Shown here one piece after another: positions 6,872 to 15,221 of a stretch of DNA of 25,803 nucleotides. Under the pieces are notes generated by a model. It had not been told where the DNA came from. It was given only the letters and a program-made list of their open reading frames with translations, and made no database searches. Both the position numbers and the translations under genes were made by a program. Source of the DNA: Bacteroidales bacterium GP1 (GTDB taxonomy: Bacteria > Bacteroidota > Bacteroidia > Bacteroidales > Muribaculaceae); NCBI GenBank assembly GCA_001701105.1, contig DAAI01000004.1, positions 27,997 to 53,799 on the forward strand, read 5' to 3'. Within the stretch, counting starts at the first letter, position 1. Each line of letters opens with the position of its first letter.

Positions 6872-8188
6872 TTATTTATGTTCTGCTTTGTGATCTTCAT
6901 TGAATTTCTTCAGGAAGTTCTCCATGCGCCGGTATTGCTCATCGCTCGATACCATCGAAACGCAGGCACGGATGCCTGGCTGCTCGCTCCCGGTCGTGGC
7001 AAGTGCGATCGACGAGATTCCATACTTCATCAATTCCTCCTGTAATTCAGCCCCGGTCATATCGCCATATCCGATCGTGAAGAAAAATCCATCGGCAATA
7101 GGGTTATCGCCATCCTTGTCATAGACTATATGGAAGCCATTATCCTCAAACAGCCTCTTCATTACTTCCGCTCTGCGGGCATATTCCGAACAATGTTCTG
7201 TAAAGGGAAGACGCTTCTCCACTGCCGCTTTGAGCATGGCAGCCAACGCGTATTGGGCGGAATGAGCCGTGCCTGAAGAACAACAGTAGAGCACTCCGAG
7301 TACATAGGCATCTCCGAAGCGAAGGATTCCATACATCTCTTTCAGATCTTCATATTCCCTCTCATATACCTTATTGCCGATGCATACCAGCGCAATGCGC
7401 TGACCGGCGTAGCTGAATATCTTCGATGCTGATAAAAGCAGTATATAATTATCAGTATAATTGGCTATTGTCACTCCCCGTGCTCCTTCGGCCATAATGT
7501 CGTGACGGAAATCCATGCCGAAATAAGCAAGATCCTCAAGCACTATGGCATCATATTTCGTGGCAAGGCGCCCGATTATCTCAAGCTCTTCCTCCGTCAG
7601 GTTGGTCCAGGCCGGATTATTAGGATTGCTATAAATGATCCCCGTGACTTTACCGCTTGCAAGATGTCGCTCCAATTCGGCCTCCATTGCTTTGCCTCGG
7701 TAATTGTAGATGTCGAAGGAATCGATCTTCAACCCTATCACTTTTGCCTGAAGCATATGGGCCGGAAATCCGGGATTAAGGAACAACATTGTGTCCTTTG
7801 CCTCTTTAAGCCGTTGACTCAATATTAATTGAAGAGTATAGGCCCCCTGCATCGACCCTACTGTCGGGATAATGCCCTGCGGGTTTATATCTACGCCAAG
7901 AAAACGGCTGATAAATTCATGTCCTGCAGTTTTCAAGGCCGGTATTCCCGGAATCGGAGGGTATGTATTGGCGATTCCCTCTTTCAGGATGGCTATCTCA
8001 GCATCAGTGCCGATCTGCTCTGCCTGAAGACCCGGGTTTCCGATCTCAAGATGTATCATCTCCTCGCCGGAAGCCTTTTCCAATTCTGCCGCAAGGCTGC
8101 ATATCTGCCGAATGGTGGCATCGGCCACACTCATTATTCCGAGGCGTTTTACGGCTGAGTCAAACGTATCATTATCTATTGGAAACAT
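6872..8188 (-). CDS. Pyridoxal-phosphate aminotransferase, class I/II
   Basis: Fold-type I aminotransferase of 438 residues. PLP-site features are the lysine K256 in SASKIFSYAGQR, the SNPNNP motif at 187-192, D219 followed by Y222 in LEDLAYFG, and R264. It lies between iorB and the CoA transferase in one transcription unit. In such a setting it would interconvert aromatic amino acids (Phe, Tyr, Trp) with the arylpyruvates used by indolepyruvate oxidoreductase. Substrate is inferred from the neighbours alone. The start at 8188 gives a complete N-terminus; 68 bases separate it from iorB, including a hairpin. Confidence 0.88.
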   Translation of the reverse strand: MFPIDNDTFDSAVKRLGIMSVADATIRQICSLAAELEKASGEEMIHLEIGNPGLQAEQIGTDAEIAILKEGIANTYPPIPGIPALKTAGHEFISRFLGVDINPQGIIPTVGSMQGAYTLQLILSQRLKEAKDTMLFLNPGFPAHMLQAKVIGLKIDSFDIYNYRGKAMEAELERHLASGKVTGIIYSNPNNPAWTNLTEEELEIIGRLATKYDAIVLEDLAYFGMDFRHDIMAEGARGVTIANYTDNYILLLSASKIFSYAGQRIALVCIGNKVYEREYEDLKEMYGILRFGDAYVLGVLYCCSSGTAHSAQYALAAMLKAAVEKRLPFTEHCSEYARRAEVMKRLFEDNGFHIVYDKDGDNPIADGFFFTIGYGDMTGAELQEELMKYGISSIALATTGSEQPGIRACVSMVSSDEQYRRMENFLKKFNEDHKAEHK

Positions 8189-8208
8189 ATGTCATAATAT
8201 TAGATTAA

Positions 8209-8242
8209 AGCCTGTGAACCGTATAAGACGAGTCCACAGGCT
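8209..8242 (-). promoter_or_regulatory. Hairpin between iorB and the aminotransferase gene
   Basis: AGCCTGTG (8209-8216) and CACAGGCT (8235-8242) form a perfect 8-bp stem with an 18-base loop. On the minus strand it is followed by TTTAATCTAATATT, only weakly T-rich. It may be a leaky terminator, or an mRNA processing or stability element that sets different levels for ior and downstream genes. Confidence 0.5.
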
Positions 8243-8256
8243 AATGTTGCGATTAA

Positions 8257-8844
8257 TTATTTTCCGGCAATTTCACATGCCCGCCGACGTCCTTCGCGGA
8301 ATGCCGCTATGTTGGAATTTACAATGGCTTCCCCCTTGGCACCGAACACATCTGCGATAGCTGCCTCTATCTTAGCCGCGTCAATGTCGATAAATGGTGA
8401 TGCCGCGCCGAGAAGCACCAGATTTGAACTGCGGGCCGATGCCACTTCCTTGGCTACGGCCTCCATATCGAAGGCCACCACCCGGTCATAACGGCCGAGT
8501 TCCTTCTCTATATCGCTCATATCGGGATAATTGTCGATATTCACGAATGGCAGTGTCGAGGTCACTATCCATCCTTTCTTATTTAAGAATGGAAGATAGC
8601 GCAAGGCCTCCATCGGCTCGAGGGATACTATAAGATCGGCGCCACCTTTTGCTATCAGGTCGGAGTGTATAGGCTCCGAACTGATGCGCAGATTCGATTG
8701 CACATCGCCCCCACGCTGGCTCATCCCATGGACTTCTGCCTGCTTAAGATATAAGTTGTCGGCAAGGGCCGCTGACCCTAATATTGTGGCTATCGTCAGG
8801 ATGCCTTGGCCGCCGACGCCGGCCAGTACTATATCGGTCTTCAT
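8257..8844 (-). CDS. iorB: Indolepyruvate oxidoreductase subunit beta (IorB)
   Basis: Small subunit, 195 residues, of indolepyruvate:ferredoxin oxidoreductase. Together with IorA it converts arylpyruvates plus CoA to arylacetyl-CoA, CO2 and reduced ferredoxin; the reaction is reversible. The N-terminus GVGGQGILTIATILG and the segment EVHGMSQRGGDVQSNLRIS are hallmark sequences of the pyruvate/ketoisovalerate oxidoreductase gamma-type domain. Length matches the family. It follows iorA by 21 bases on the same strand. No iron-sulfur motif is seen in it, as expected. Confidence 0.94.
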   Translation of the reverse strand: MKTDIVLAGVGGQGILTIATILGSAALADNLYLKQAEVHGMSQRGGDVQSNLRISSEPIHSDLIAKGGADLIVSLEPMEALRYLPFLNKKGWIVTSTLPFVNIDNYPDMSDIEKELGRYDRVVAFDMEAVAKEVASARSSNLVLLGAASPFIDIDAAKIEAAIADVFGAKGEAIVNSNIAAFREGRRRACEIAGK

Positions 8845-8865
8845 GTTTGTCTCGATTACAGATCC

Positions 8866-10494
8866 TTATTTCTTGGCTTTCTGGCTGGCATGACGGCGGG
8901 CCGTCTGTATGCACTCACGTCGGGCCACAATCACCGAAAGGCCAGGATATTCTATCTCTTCAAGGAAGATTTCCTTTATCTGATCCACATTCTTCGGGAG
9001 CGAGTCCACAGTACGTACATGTGCCGGATCGGCACCAAGTCCGAGGCAGATCTGCTCGATTTTGCCCGTGCCCTGTGAATCCTGGCCTCCGGTCATTCCG
9101 GTGGTGAGATTATCTGAAATCACTACCACTATGTTGGAATTTTCATTAATGGCATCAAGCAGTCCGGTCATTCCGGAATGTGTGAACGTGCTGTCGCCGA
9201 TTATTGCAAGTGATGGGAACTGGCCAGCATCTGCAGCTCCTTTGGCCATAGTGATTGATGCCCCCATGTCGACGCATGTGTCAATGGCATTGAATGGCTT
9301 GAGGAACCCTAACGTATAGCATCCTATATCTCCGAATACTTTTGGTTGGCTATATTCGCTGAGTGCGGCATTCATCGCGGCGTACACATCTCTGTGACCA
9401 CACCCTTGGCACAACGCCGGCGGACGGGGAACAACCAACTCCGACGGGACGGCAACCTCGTGCTTCACGAGCCCCTCTGCTTCCGGATAGAGAGTCTCAA
9501 TGGCTTCTTTCACCGCTTCCGGGCTCAACTCCCCATCACGAACCACATTTCCGCTCAATTTTCCATAGATAGGCTTACCTTCATAAAGGAGTCCACGCAG
9601 ACGAGTCTCGATAAACGGCTGTCCTTCCTCTACCACAAGAATGGCGTCTGTGGAATTACGCAGGCGTTCTATCATTTCGACCGGGAGTGGGTATTGACTG
9701 ACCTTTACCACAGGGAAAGGCACTTTCCCTCCGAAAGCCTCCTGCAGATAATTATATGCTATTCCTGAAGCTACTATTCCAAGACGCTTGTCTTTACCAT
9801 CTTCCAGACGATTGTAAGGCGACTCCTCGGAGGCTTTGCGGAATGCTTCCTGATCTTTAATAAGTTGACGGTTGCGTATCTTCGACATTGCCGGCATCAA
9901 CACCCACTGCTTTGGATTTGCCGGATAGTGCAATTCATTTTCCGGAGCAGCCTCTACATCGGCTTCAACAACTGCGCGTGAATGCGACAGACGTGTCACC
10001 AGCCGCACGAGCACAGGAATATTCAGTCTTTCCGAAAGTTCAAAGCCATGACGGGCCATATCATAAGCCTCCTGCTGATTGCTCGGCTCCAATAGGGGAA
10101 TCATGGCAAAATCAGCATAATAGCGTGAGTCTTGTTCATTCTGTGAGGAATGCATCGACGGGTCATCGGCTGAAATTACCAGCAAGCCTCCGTTAGCACC
10201 GGTCATTGCTGAGTTTACGAACGGATCCGCGGCCACATTCAGGCCTACATGCTTCATTGAGGTTATAGCTCTCTTACCACAGAATGACATACCCAAAGCA
10301 CCCTCCATTGCCGTCTTTTCGTTTGACGACCAATGCGAATGAAGTTTACGCTCCCTGGCTACAGGGTCTTTCTGAATGTATTCAAGGATTTCTGTTGAAG
10401 GGGTGCCGGGATATGCATATGCTCCCGACAATCCGGCATTAATGGCTCCAAGGGCAAGAGCCTCGTCGCCAAGCAATAATCGCTTCTTTTTCAT
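8866..10494 (-). CDS. iorA: Indolepyruvate ferredoxin oxidoreductase subunit alpha (IorA), without ferredoxin domain
   Basis: Catalytic thiamine-diphosphate subunit of the arylpyruvate:ferredoxin oxidoreductase. I start it at MKKKRLLLGDEALA (10494) because the longer frame to 10560 begins upstream of the predicted transcription start. The 542 residues show the N-terminal pyrimidine-binding domain (AYPGTPSTEI at 27-36; NEKTAMEGALG at 58-68). LCQGCGHRD follows at 361-369. The TPP-Mg site is GDST (433-436) with DN at 461-462. Classical archaeal and clostridial IorA continue into a C-terminal domain with two [4Fe-4S] cysteine clusters. Here the protein ends at VARRECIQTARRHASQKAKK with no such clusters. 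Electrons must therefore pass to a separate ferredoxin. It is the first gene of the operon. Confidence 0.93.
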   Translation of the reverse strand: MKKKRLLLGDEALALGAINAGLSGAYAYPGTPSTEILEYIQKDPVARERKLHSHWSSNEKTAMEGALGMSFCGKRAITSMKHVGLNVAADPFVNSAMTGANGGLLVISADDPSMHSSQNEQDSRYYADFAMIPLLEPSNQQEAYDMARHGFELSERLNIPVLVRLVTRLSHSRAVVEADVEAAPENELHYPANPKQWVLMPAMSKIRNRQLIKDQEAFRKASEESPYNRLEDGKDKRLGIVASGIAYNYLQEAFGGKVPFPVVKVSQYPLPVEMIERLRNSTDAILVVEEGQPFIETRLRGLLYEGKPIYGKLSGNVVRDGELSPEAVKEAIETLYPEAEGLVKHEVAVPSELVVPRPPALCQGCGHRDVYAAMNAALSEYSQPKVFGDIGCYTLGFLKPFNAIDTCVDMGASITMAKGAADAGQFPSLAIIGDSTFTHSGMTGLLDAINENSNIVVVISDNLTTGMTGGQDSQGTGKIEQICLGLGADPAHVRTVDSLPKNVDQIKEIFLEEIEYPGLSVIVARRECIQTARRHASQKAKK

Positions 10495-10548
10495 GGTATT
10501 AAGTTCGATGGCTATATGGATGCCCATATGCCTTGTGTGATTTATTTG

Positions 10549-10580
10549 CAAATATACCAATTTTTCTCTAATTTTACAAA
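10549..10580 (-). promoter_or_regulatory. Promoter of the iorAB-aminotransferase-CoA-transferase operon
   Basis: Minus-strand TATATTTG (10556 down to 10549) is a perfect TAnnTTTG, with TTTG at 10580-10577 spaced 20 bases upstream. Start near 10542 gives a leader of about 48 bases to the iorA ATG at 10494 and rules out the ATG at 10560. Confidence 0.7.
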
Positions 10581-10646
10581 AAATAAATAGCCTGAAGAGT
10601 CTGCTTGCATTCTAAGGCTTAATGATATTTATCTTAACTATTTATC

Positions 10647-12686
10647 ATGAAACGCATTATCACTCTGTTAGCGTTGTTAATCACTATCGCCTCCGGCATG
10701 ATGGCCGACCATATCAATTGGTCGTATAAAATCATTGGCGACAACACCGCGACTCCATCATTGGAAATATCCGCCACAATCGACCCGGGCTTCCATCTAT
10801 ATGCCATGGACAATCCTCCGGGTGGCGGAGTGCCCCTCTCATTCCGGTTCGACACAAAAGGGTGTTCAATTGATGGCCAGGCGAAGCCCAACAAGGCTTA
10901 TGTAAAGCAATACGACGACATTATGGAAGTCGATGAGCATTTCTATGCCAATTCCGTAACATTCGTTCAGAAAATCAAGCCGGCGGCCGCCGACTGGGAG
11001 GTTAAACTGGAGATTCAGGGTCAGATATGCGACGATTCCGGATGCTTCCGCGTCCTTAATTCCCACACCTTCAAAGGGCACTCCCCCATCACTGATGCCG
11101 TAAAGAAAGAAGCTGAGGCTCTCGAAAAGCGAGAGGCTGCTGCCAAAGACAGCATAGTCAACTCTGTAGTCAACCTCACCGATTCGTTGCAGGCAGGCAC
11201 ACCCGCTCTGCTCCCCGGCGTTAATAACTCAAATGTCGATACCACCCGCTGGTGGGCGAATGTCGAGGCCGAGATGAGAGTCTTCGAAGATAACCCCGAG
11301 CAGCAGGAGCGTTCTTTATGGTATATCTTCCTCGCAGGCTTCATAGGAGGCCTCATTGCCCTTGTTACCCCATGCGTCTGGCCTATGATTCCCATGACGG
11401 TCAGCTTTTTCCTGAAACAAAATAAATCACGTCGAAAATCAATATCCTCGGCCATAGTATATGGTCTTTCCATAATAGTGATTTATGTGGCTCTCGGATT
11501 GATTGTCACAGCCCTGTTCGGAGCTTCAGCCCTCAACGAACTTGCCACAAGCGCTGGATTTAACATTGCTTTCTTTATCCTGCTCGTGATATTCGCATTC
11601 TCATTCATGGGAGGATTTGAGCTTACATTGCCCTCGAAATGGACCAATAAGATGGATTCAAAAGTGGATAGTACCACAGGCTATCTTTCCATCTTCTTCA
11701 TGGCTTTCACCCTTTCGCTTGTATCATTTAGCTGCACGGGCCCGATTATCGGGACTCTTCTTGTAGAAGCCGCCGCCACATCCAATTTCATTTCTCCGGC
11801 AATAGGAATGTTCGGATTCTCGCTTGCCTTGGCTCTGCCATTCTCATTGTTTGCCATATTCCCCACTATGTTGAAGAGCATGCCGAAGAGCGGAGGATGG
11901 ATGAATACTGTAAAAGTGGTTCTCGGATTTCTTGAACTTGCCCTCGCACTTAAATTCCTTTCGGTCGCCGACCTTGCCTATGGCTGGAGAATCCTCGACC
12001 GGGAAGTGTTCCTGTGCCTATGGATAGTGATATTCGCGTTGCTTGGCATCTATCTGCTCGGTTGGATCCGGCTGCCACACGATGATAAAGTGGAGAAAGT
12101 CGGTATCACCCGCTTCATGCTTGCCTTGATCTCTCTTGCATTCGCATTATATATGGTGCCCGGCCTCTGGGGAGCTCCATTAAAGAGTATTTCCGCCTTC
12201 TCGCCCCCGATGTATACTCAGGATTTCAATCTCTACGACGGCGAGACTCATGCCCAGGTGGATAATTACGAAGAAGGAATGCAACTCGGAGCCAAGATGA
12301 AGAAACCGGTTCTCATCGACTTCTCCGGATATGGATGCGTCAACTGCCGCAAGATGGAAGCTGCCGTCCTTACGAATCCGGAAGTAAAGAACATGGTGGA
12401 TAATGATTTCATCCTTGTCACGCTCATGGTGGATGATAAGCAGCCACTCCCGGCTCCCATAGTGGTGAAGGAATCTAACGGCGACGAGACGACCCTGCGC
12501 ACCGTAGGCGACAAATGGAGCTATCTCCAGAGGTCGAAATTCGGTGCCAATGCGCAGCCATTCTATGTAATTCTAAACGACGATGGAATGCCCTTGAATC
12601 ATTCCGTGGTCTATGATGAGAATGTCTCCAAATTCCAGAATTTCCTCAAGACAGGCCTCGAAAACTATAGCAAAAGTAAGAAGTGA
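10647..12686 (+). CDS. dsbD: Thiol:disulfide interchange protein DsbD
   Basis: Inner-membrane protein of 679 residues that carries reducing equivalents from cytoplasmic thioredoxin to periplasmic thiol proteins. A signal peptide (1-20) leads into an N-terminal DsbD-alpha-like immunoglobulin domain with the redox pair C128/C133 (CDDSGC). Eight hydrophobic segments follow between about 222 and 510. The transmembrane redox cysteines are visible as C243 in TPCVWPMIP and C363 in SCTGPIIG. The C-terminal thioredoxin domain carries C564-xx-C567 (GYGCVNCRKM). All three redox modules are therefore intact. It heads a plus-strand pair with a TPR gene, which overlaps its stop codon. No convincing TAnnTTTG promoter is visible in the 86 bases before it. 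Confidence 0.95.
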   Translation: MKRIITLLALLITIASGMMADHINWSYKIIGDNTATPSLEISATIDPGFHLYAMDNPPGGGVPLSFRFDTKGCSIDGQAKPNKAYVKQYDDIMEVDEHFYANSVTFVQKIKPAAADWEVKLEIQGQICDDSGCFRVLNSHTFKGHSPITDAVKKEAEALEKREAAAKDSIVNSVVNLTDSLQAGTPALLPGVNNSNVDTTRWWANVEAEMRVFEDNPEQQERSLWYIFLAGFIGGLIALVTPCVWPMIPMTVSFFLKQNKSRRKSISSAIVYGLSIIVIYVALGLIVTALFGASALNELATSAGFNIAFFILLVIFAFSFMGGFELTLPSKWTNKMDSKVDSTTGYLSIFFMAFTLSLVSFSCTGPIIGTLLVEAAATSNFISPAIGMFGFSLALALPFSLFAIFPTMLKSMPKSGGWMNTVKVVLGFLELALALKFLSVADLAYGWRILDREVFLCLWIVIFALLGIYLLGWIRLPHDDKVEKVGITRFMLALISLAFALYMVPGLWGAPLKSISAFSPPMYTQDFNLYDGETHAQVDNYEEGMQLGAKMKKPVLIDFSGYGCVNCRKMEAAVLTNPEVKNMVDNDFILVTLMVDDKQPLPAPIVVKESNGDETTLRTVGDKWSYLQRSKFGANAQPFYVILNDDGMPLNHSVVYDENVSKFQNFLKTGLENYSKSKK

Positions 12687-13522
12687 AGAATCCACGCATT
12701 AGCCTGATAATGTCGCTGATAATTGTCTGCGTCTCCGCCATGGAGGCGCAGACAATTACCAATCGGATGGCGGAGCTTGCCGATTCAGCCGATTTCTATA
12801 TGAAGCGGGGACGATGGAACGATGCCGAGAGAGTGATTGTAACCGCACTCAAGCATGAGCCTGCAAATCCCTCCAACTGGCTGCTGTGGTCGAATCTCGG
12901 AGTGGTCCGTACTAACCGTGAGGATTTCAATGGCGCTTTGCAAGCCTATGAGATAGGCCTCACTGCAGCCCCAAAGTCTATAGTCCTTTTATCCAACCGT
13001 GCATGGACGCTTTTAACTATGGGAAACGAGGCCGACGCTTTGGCCGACCTCGATGATACACTCTCCGTTGACTCCCTCCAGAGCTGGCCTTTGAAAATGC
13101 GCGGACTCCTTTATTTAGGTAAAGGAAAGTATCGTGAGGCACGAAGGGATCTTTCCGCTGCTTCAAGGATTAACGAAAGGGACGCAACTGTCTTTGCCGC
13201 TTTGGCCGATACAGATGCAGCCCTCGGACTTCCCGACGATGCAATCGCTGATTATGAAAAATCACTCTCCCTGGAGCAGAATCCGGAAGTATTATTCCGA
13301 CTGTTGTTGCTTATGTCGAGCAATGATAATTTATTCCGTAAGGCGGAGGAACGCACAACCGATGCACTCCATAAATGGCCGACATATGGAGAATTCCACC
13401 TTATAAAGGCACTTTTACTGAAAAAAAAGTACCAGAACGACCAAGCCGAGCAAGAAAAAAAGTTAGCTATAAAATACGGTGTCAACCCTTCTCTGATTGA
13501 TAGCATCTTAGGCCCCGGATAA
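12683..13522 (+). CDS. Exported tetratricopeptide repeat protein
   Basis: Protein of 279 residues with an N-terminal signal peptide (cleavage near SAMEAQ-T) and about five TPR units from residue 28 onward. Alternating patterns such as WNDAERVIVTALKHEPANP, LGVVRTNREDFNGALQAYE and GKYREARRDLSAASRINE are typical. TPRs act as protein-protein scaffolds; no enzymatic domain is seen. The frame begins with GTG overlapping the dsbD stop (GTGA), so translation is probably coupled to dsbD. An ATG at 12710 is an alternative but would remove the basic start of the signal peptide. Likely periplasmic; partner unknown. Confidence 0.85.
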   Translation: MKNPRISLIMSLIIVCVSAMEAQTITNRMAELADSADFYMKRGRWNDAERVIVTALKHEPANPSNWLLWSNLGVVRTNREDFNGALQAYEIGLTAAPKSIVLLSNRAWTLLTMGNEADALADLDDTLSVDSLQSWPLKMRGLLYLGKGKYREARRDLSAASRINERDATVFAALADTDAALGLPDDAIADYEKSLSLEQNPEVLFRLLLLMSSNDNLFRKAEERTTDALHKWPTYGEFHLIKALLLKKKYQNDQAEQEKKLAIKYGVNPSLIDSILGPG

Positions 13523-13578
13523 GACAACGTAACTATTTTCTGTTCATAATTCAGGGATAAGCGCATTTAAATTTTTTG

Positions 13579-13586
13579 TAATTTTG
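13579..13586 (+). promoter_or_regulatory. Probable -7 element upstream of the HU/SPOR gene
   Basis: TAATTTTG fits TAnnTTTG, 34 bases before the ATG at 13621. The -33 position lacks a TTTG or TTG at normal spacing, so the promoter may be weak or depend on another factor. Confidence 0.4.
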
Positions 13587-13620
13587 CCAATGTTTTGAGA
13601 ACTCATTCCTCAGGCAACCG

Positions 13621-14574
13621 ATGGAAAAACTGATCCTCCATATCGAATATCTTCTAAGGCGCCACGATTGCGTTGTGGTTCCCGGTCTGGGAGCCTTTCT
13701 CATCGTGCGGCATAACGCTTGTAGGGATGCAGATACTGAAGCATGGATGCCCATGACGGAGGAAGTGCGGTTTAACGGCTCAATCCGTCATGACGATGCA
13801 ATGCTCGCCTCCTCATATGTTCGTCGTGACAATCTGGACTATGCGCAGGCCAAGGAGCAAATCCACCAGAGTGTCCGCAATCTTCAGCAGGCAATGGAGG
13901 AAAATGGAGAAATGACTATCGGTAATATCGGAACCCTGATTTCAAGCGGTGAGACCATATCATTCCAACCGGCATATAAACCGGAGATGATGGCCCGGCG
14001 CATGGGATTCCTCCCGGTAGACGATAGGAAAGACCGGCAGCAGCTAAACGACAAAAATCCGGCCATCGCAACTCGACTTCGCGACTTTGACACCGACCGG
14101 AATTATTACATCGCCATAAACAAACGCCTCGCAAGATATGCTGTCGCCGTTGCTCTGCTCGTAATAATGGCCATTTCAATCCTCCTCCCCGTCAACAAAG
14201 ATTTTAAAGAGGATCAAGCATCAATATTTCCTGTGCAAGCCATCACCTCTGCTCTCATCGGTCAGAACGAATCCGAACAAGCTGGCGACAAAGTCGAAAC
14301 TACAAATACACGGACTCCGGAATTAAACGCCGAAACGGAACCTGATGAATGGCAACTTATCGTAGGCACCTTCACCACAGAAGCAGAGGCTCGCCGATTC
14401 ATTGAGATTAACGGCAACAGAGGCTACAACCTCACAATCCTACCATCGCAACGCCTACACCGGGTATCTGCCCTCGGTGCAGAAAAAAAAGAGCAACTTC
14501 TTTCCATTCTTAATTCCGCTGAATTTCAGAGCATATATGGCGAGGCTTGGATCTATCACCATTCTAAAAAATAA
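13621..14574 (+). CDS. HU-CCDC81-like domain and SPOR domain membrane protein
   Basis: Protein of 317 residues. The N-terminal part (about 1-120) resembles the Bacteroidota HU-like domains found in CCDC81/SPOR proteins: HIEYLLRRHDCVVVPGLGAF, then IGNIGTLISS. One membrane segment lies at about 171-190 (YAVAVALLVIMAISILLP). The C-terminal 241-315 is a SPOR domain (EWQLIVGTFTTEAEARRFIE, ending IYGEAWIYHH), which in other proteins binds denuded peptidoglycan at the division site. The topology would place the HU-like part in the cytoplasm and SPOR in the periplasm. A link between nucleoid or DNA and the division septum is an attractive inference but not shown. Confidence 0.88.
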   Translation: MEKLILHIEYLLRRHDCVVVPGLGAFLIVRHNACRDADTEAWMPMTEEVRFNGSIRHDDAMLASSYVRRDNLDYAQAKEQIHQSVRNLQQAMEENGEMTIGNIGTLISSGETISFQPAYKPEMMARRMGFLPVDDRKDRQQLNDKNPAIATRLRDFDTDRNYYIAINKRLARYAVAVALLVIMAISILLPVNKDFKEDQASIFPVQAITSALIGQNESEQAGDKVETTNTRTPELNAETEPDEWQLIVGTFTTEAEARRFIEINGNRGYNLTILPSQRLHRVSALGAEKKEQLLSILNSAEFQSIYGEAWIYHHSKK

Positions 14575-14589
14575 AAAATTTCATAAAGA

Positions 14590-14621
14590 TTTGCACAATT
14601 AAAAAAAAAGCAGTAACTTTG
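14590..14621 (+). promoter_or_regulatory. Promoter of the tRNA cluster
   Basis: TTTG at 14590-14593 and TAACTTTG at 14614-14621 (perfect TAnnTTTG) are spaced 20 bases apart. Predicted start near 14628 gives a leader of about 70 bases, containing the short inverted repeat CAGGAA/TTCCTG, before the first tRNA. Confidence 0.75.
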
Positions 14622-14696
14622 CATCGCAATTCGGAAGAGAGCCGATAAGAAAGCTGAGAAAACAGGAATTTCCTGATGATGCAGCCTTCTGAAAAT

Positions 14697-14769
<73 letters not shown>

Positions 14770-14839
14770 CAAACGTCGAAACAGCGGTTTCACGACTCAT
14801 GACCCGGTTTGTTTACCGACATGAAATACATTTTGATAC

Positions 14840-14912
<73 letters not shown>

Positions 14913-14941
14913 CTTATCCCTCGGCACATATGTGTCCAAAT

Positions 14942-15025
14942 GTCTGGATGGCGGAATTGGTAGACGCGCTACTTTGAGGGGGTAGTGACCGTTTGGTCGT
15001 GTGAGTTCGAGTCTCATTCCAGACA
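14942..15025 (+). tRNA. tRNA-Leu (GAG)
   Basis: An 84-base tRNA with a long variable arm, as expected for leucine. The acceptor stem is GTCTGGA with TCCAGAC. The anticodon arm CTACT-TTGAGGG-GGTAG gives anticodon GAG. The T loop is TTCGAGT and the discriminator is A. CCA is not encoded. Confidence 0.96.
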
Positions 15026-15037
15026 CTTTTTTTACAG

Positions 15038-15078
15038 AAGCGTGATTAACCTCTCCGTTAATCACGCTTCCTCTTTTT
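15038..15078 (+). terminator. Strong terminator of the tRNA operon
   Basis: A 13-bp perfect stem, AAGCGTGATTAAC (15038-15050) with GTTAATCACGCTT (15057-15069) around a six-base loop, followed by CCTCTTTTT. The T-run exists only on the plus strand. Confidence 0.9.
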
Positions 15079-15120
15079 CCTCCCTTTCAACTCTCCGGCA
15101 ATACCGAATCCGCAGACTAA

Positions 15121-15136
15121 GGCGCCCGGCGGCGCC
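15121..15136. repeat. GC-rich hairpin between convergent transcripts
   Basis: GGCGCC (15121-15126) and GGCGCC (15131-15136) are each palindromic and can pair across four bases. It lies 85 bases past the end of the hexuronate operon on the minus strand. No T-run follows on that strand, so it is at best a weak terminator. Confidence 0.4.
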
Positions 15137-15221
15137 CTGAATCTTTAATTATTTTGCGGAATATTAACAACCTTTTTTTACATTGACCTTTTTACGGAGA
15201 TCAAGTTTGTCTTGGGGTTAA

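Noticed and set aside
10495..10560. Longer N-terminus for IorA
   Set aside because: The ATG at 10560 lies upstream of the predicted transcription start (about 10542), and the family sequence starts at MKKKRLLLGDEALA.
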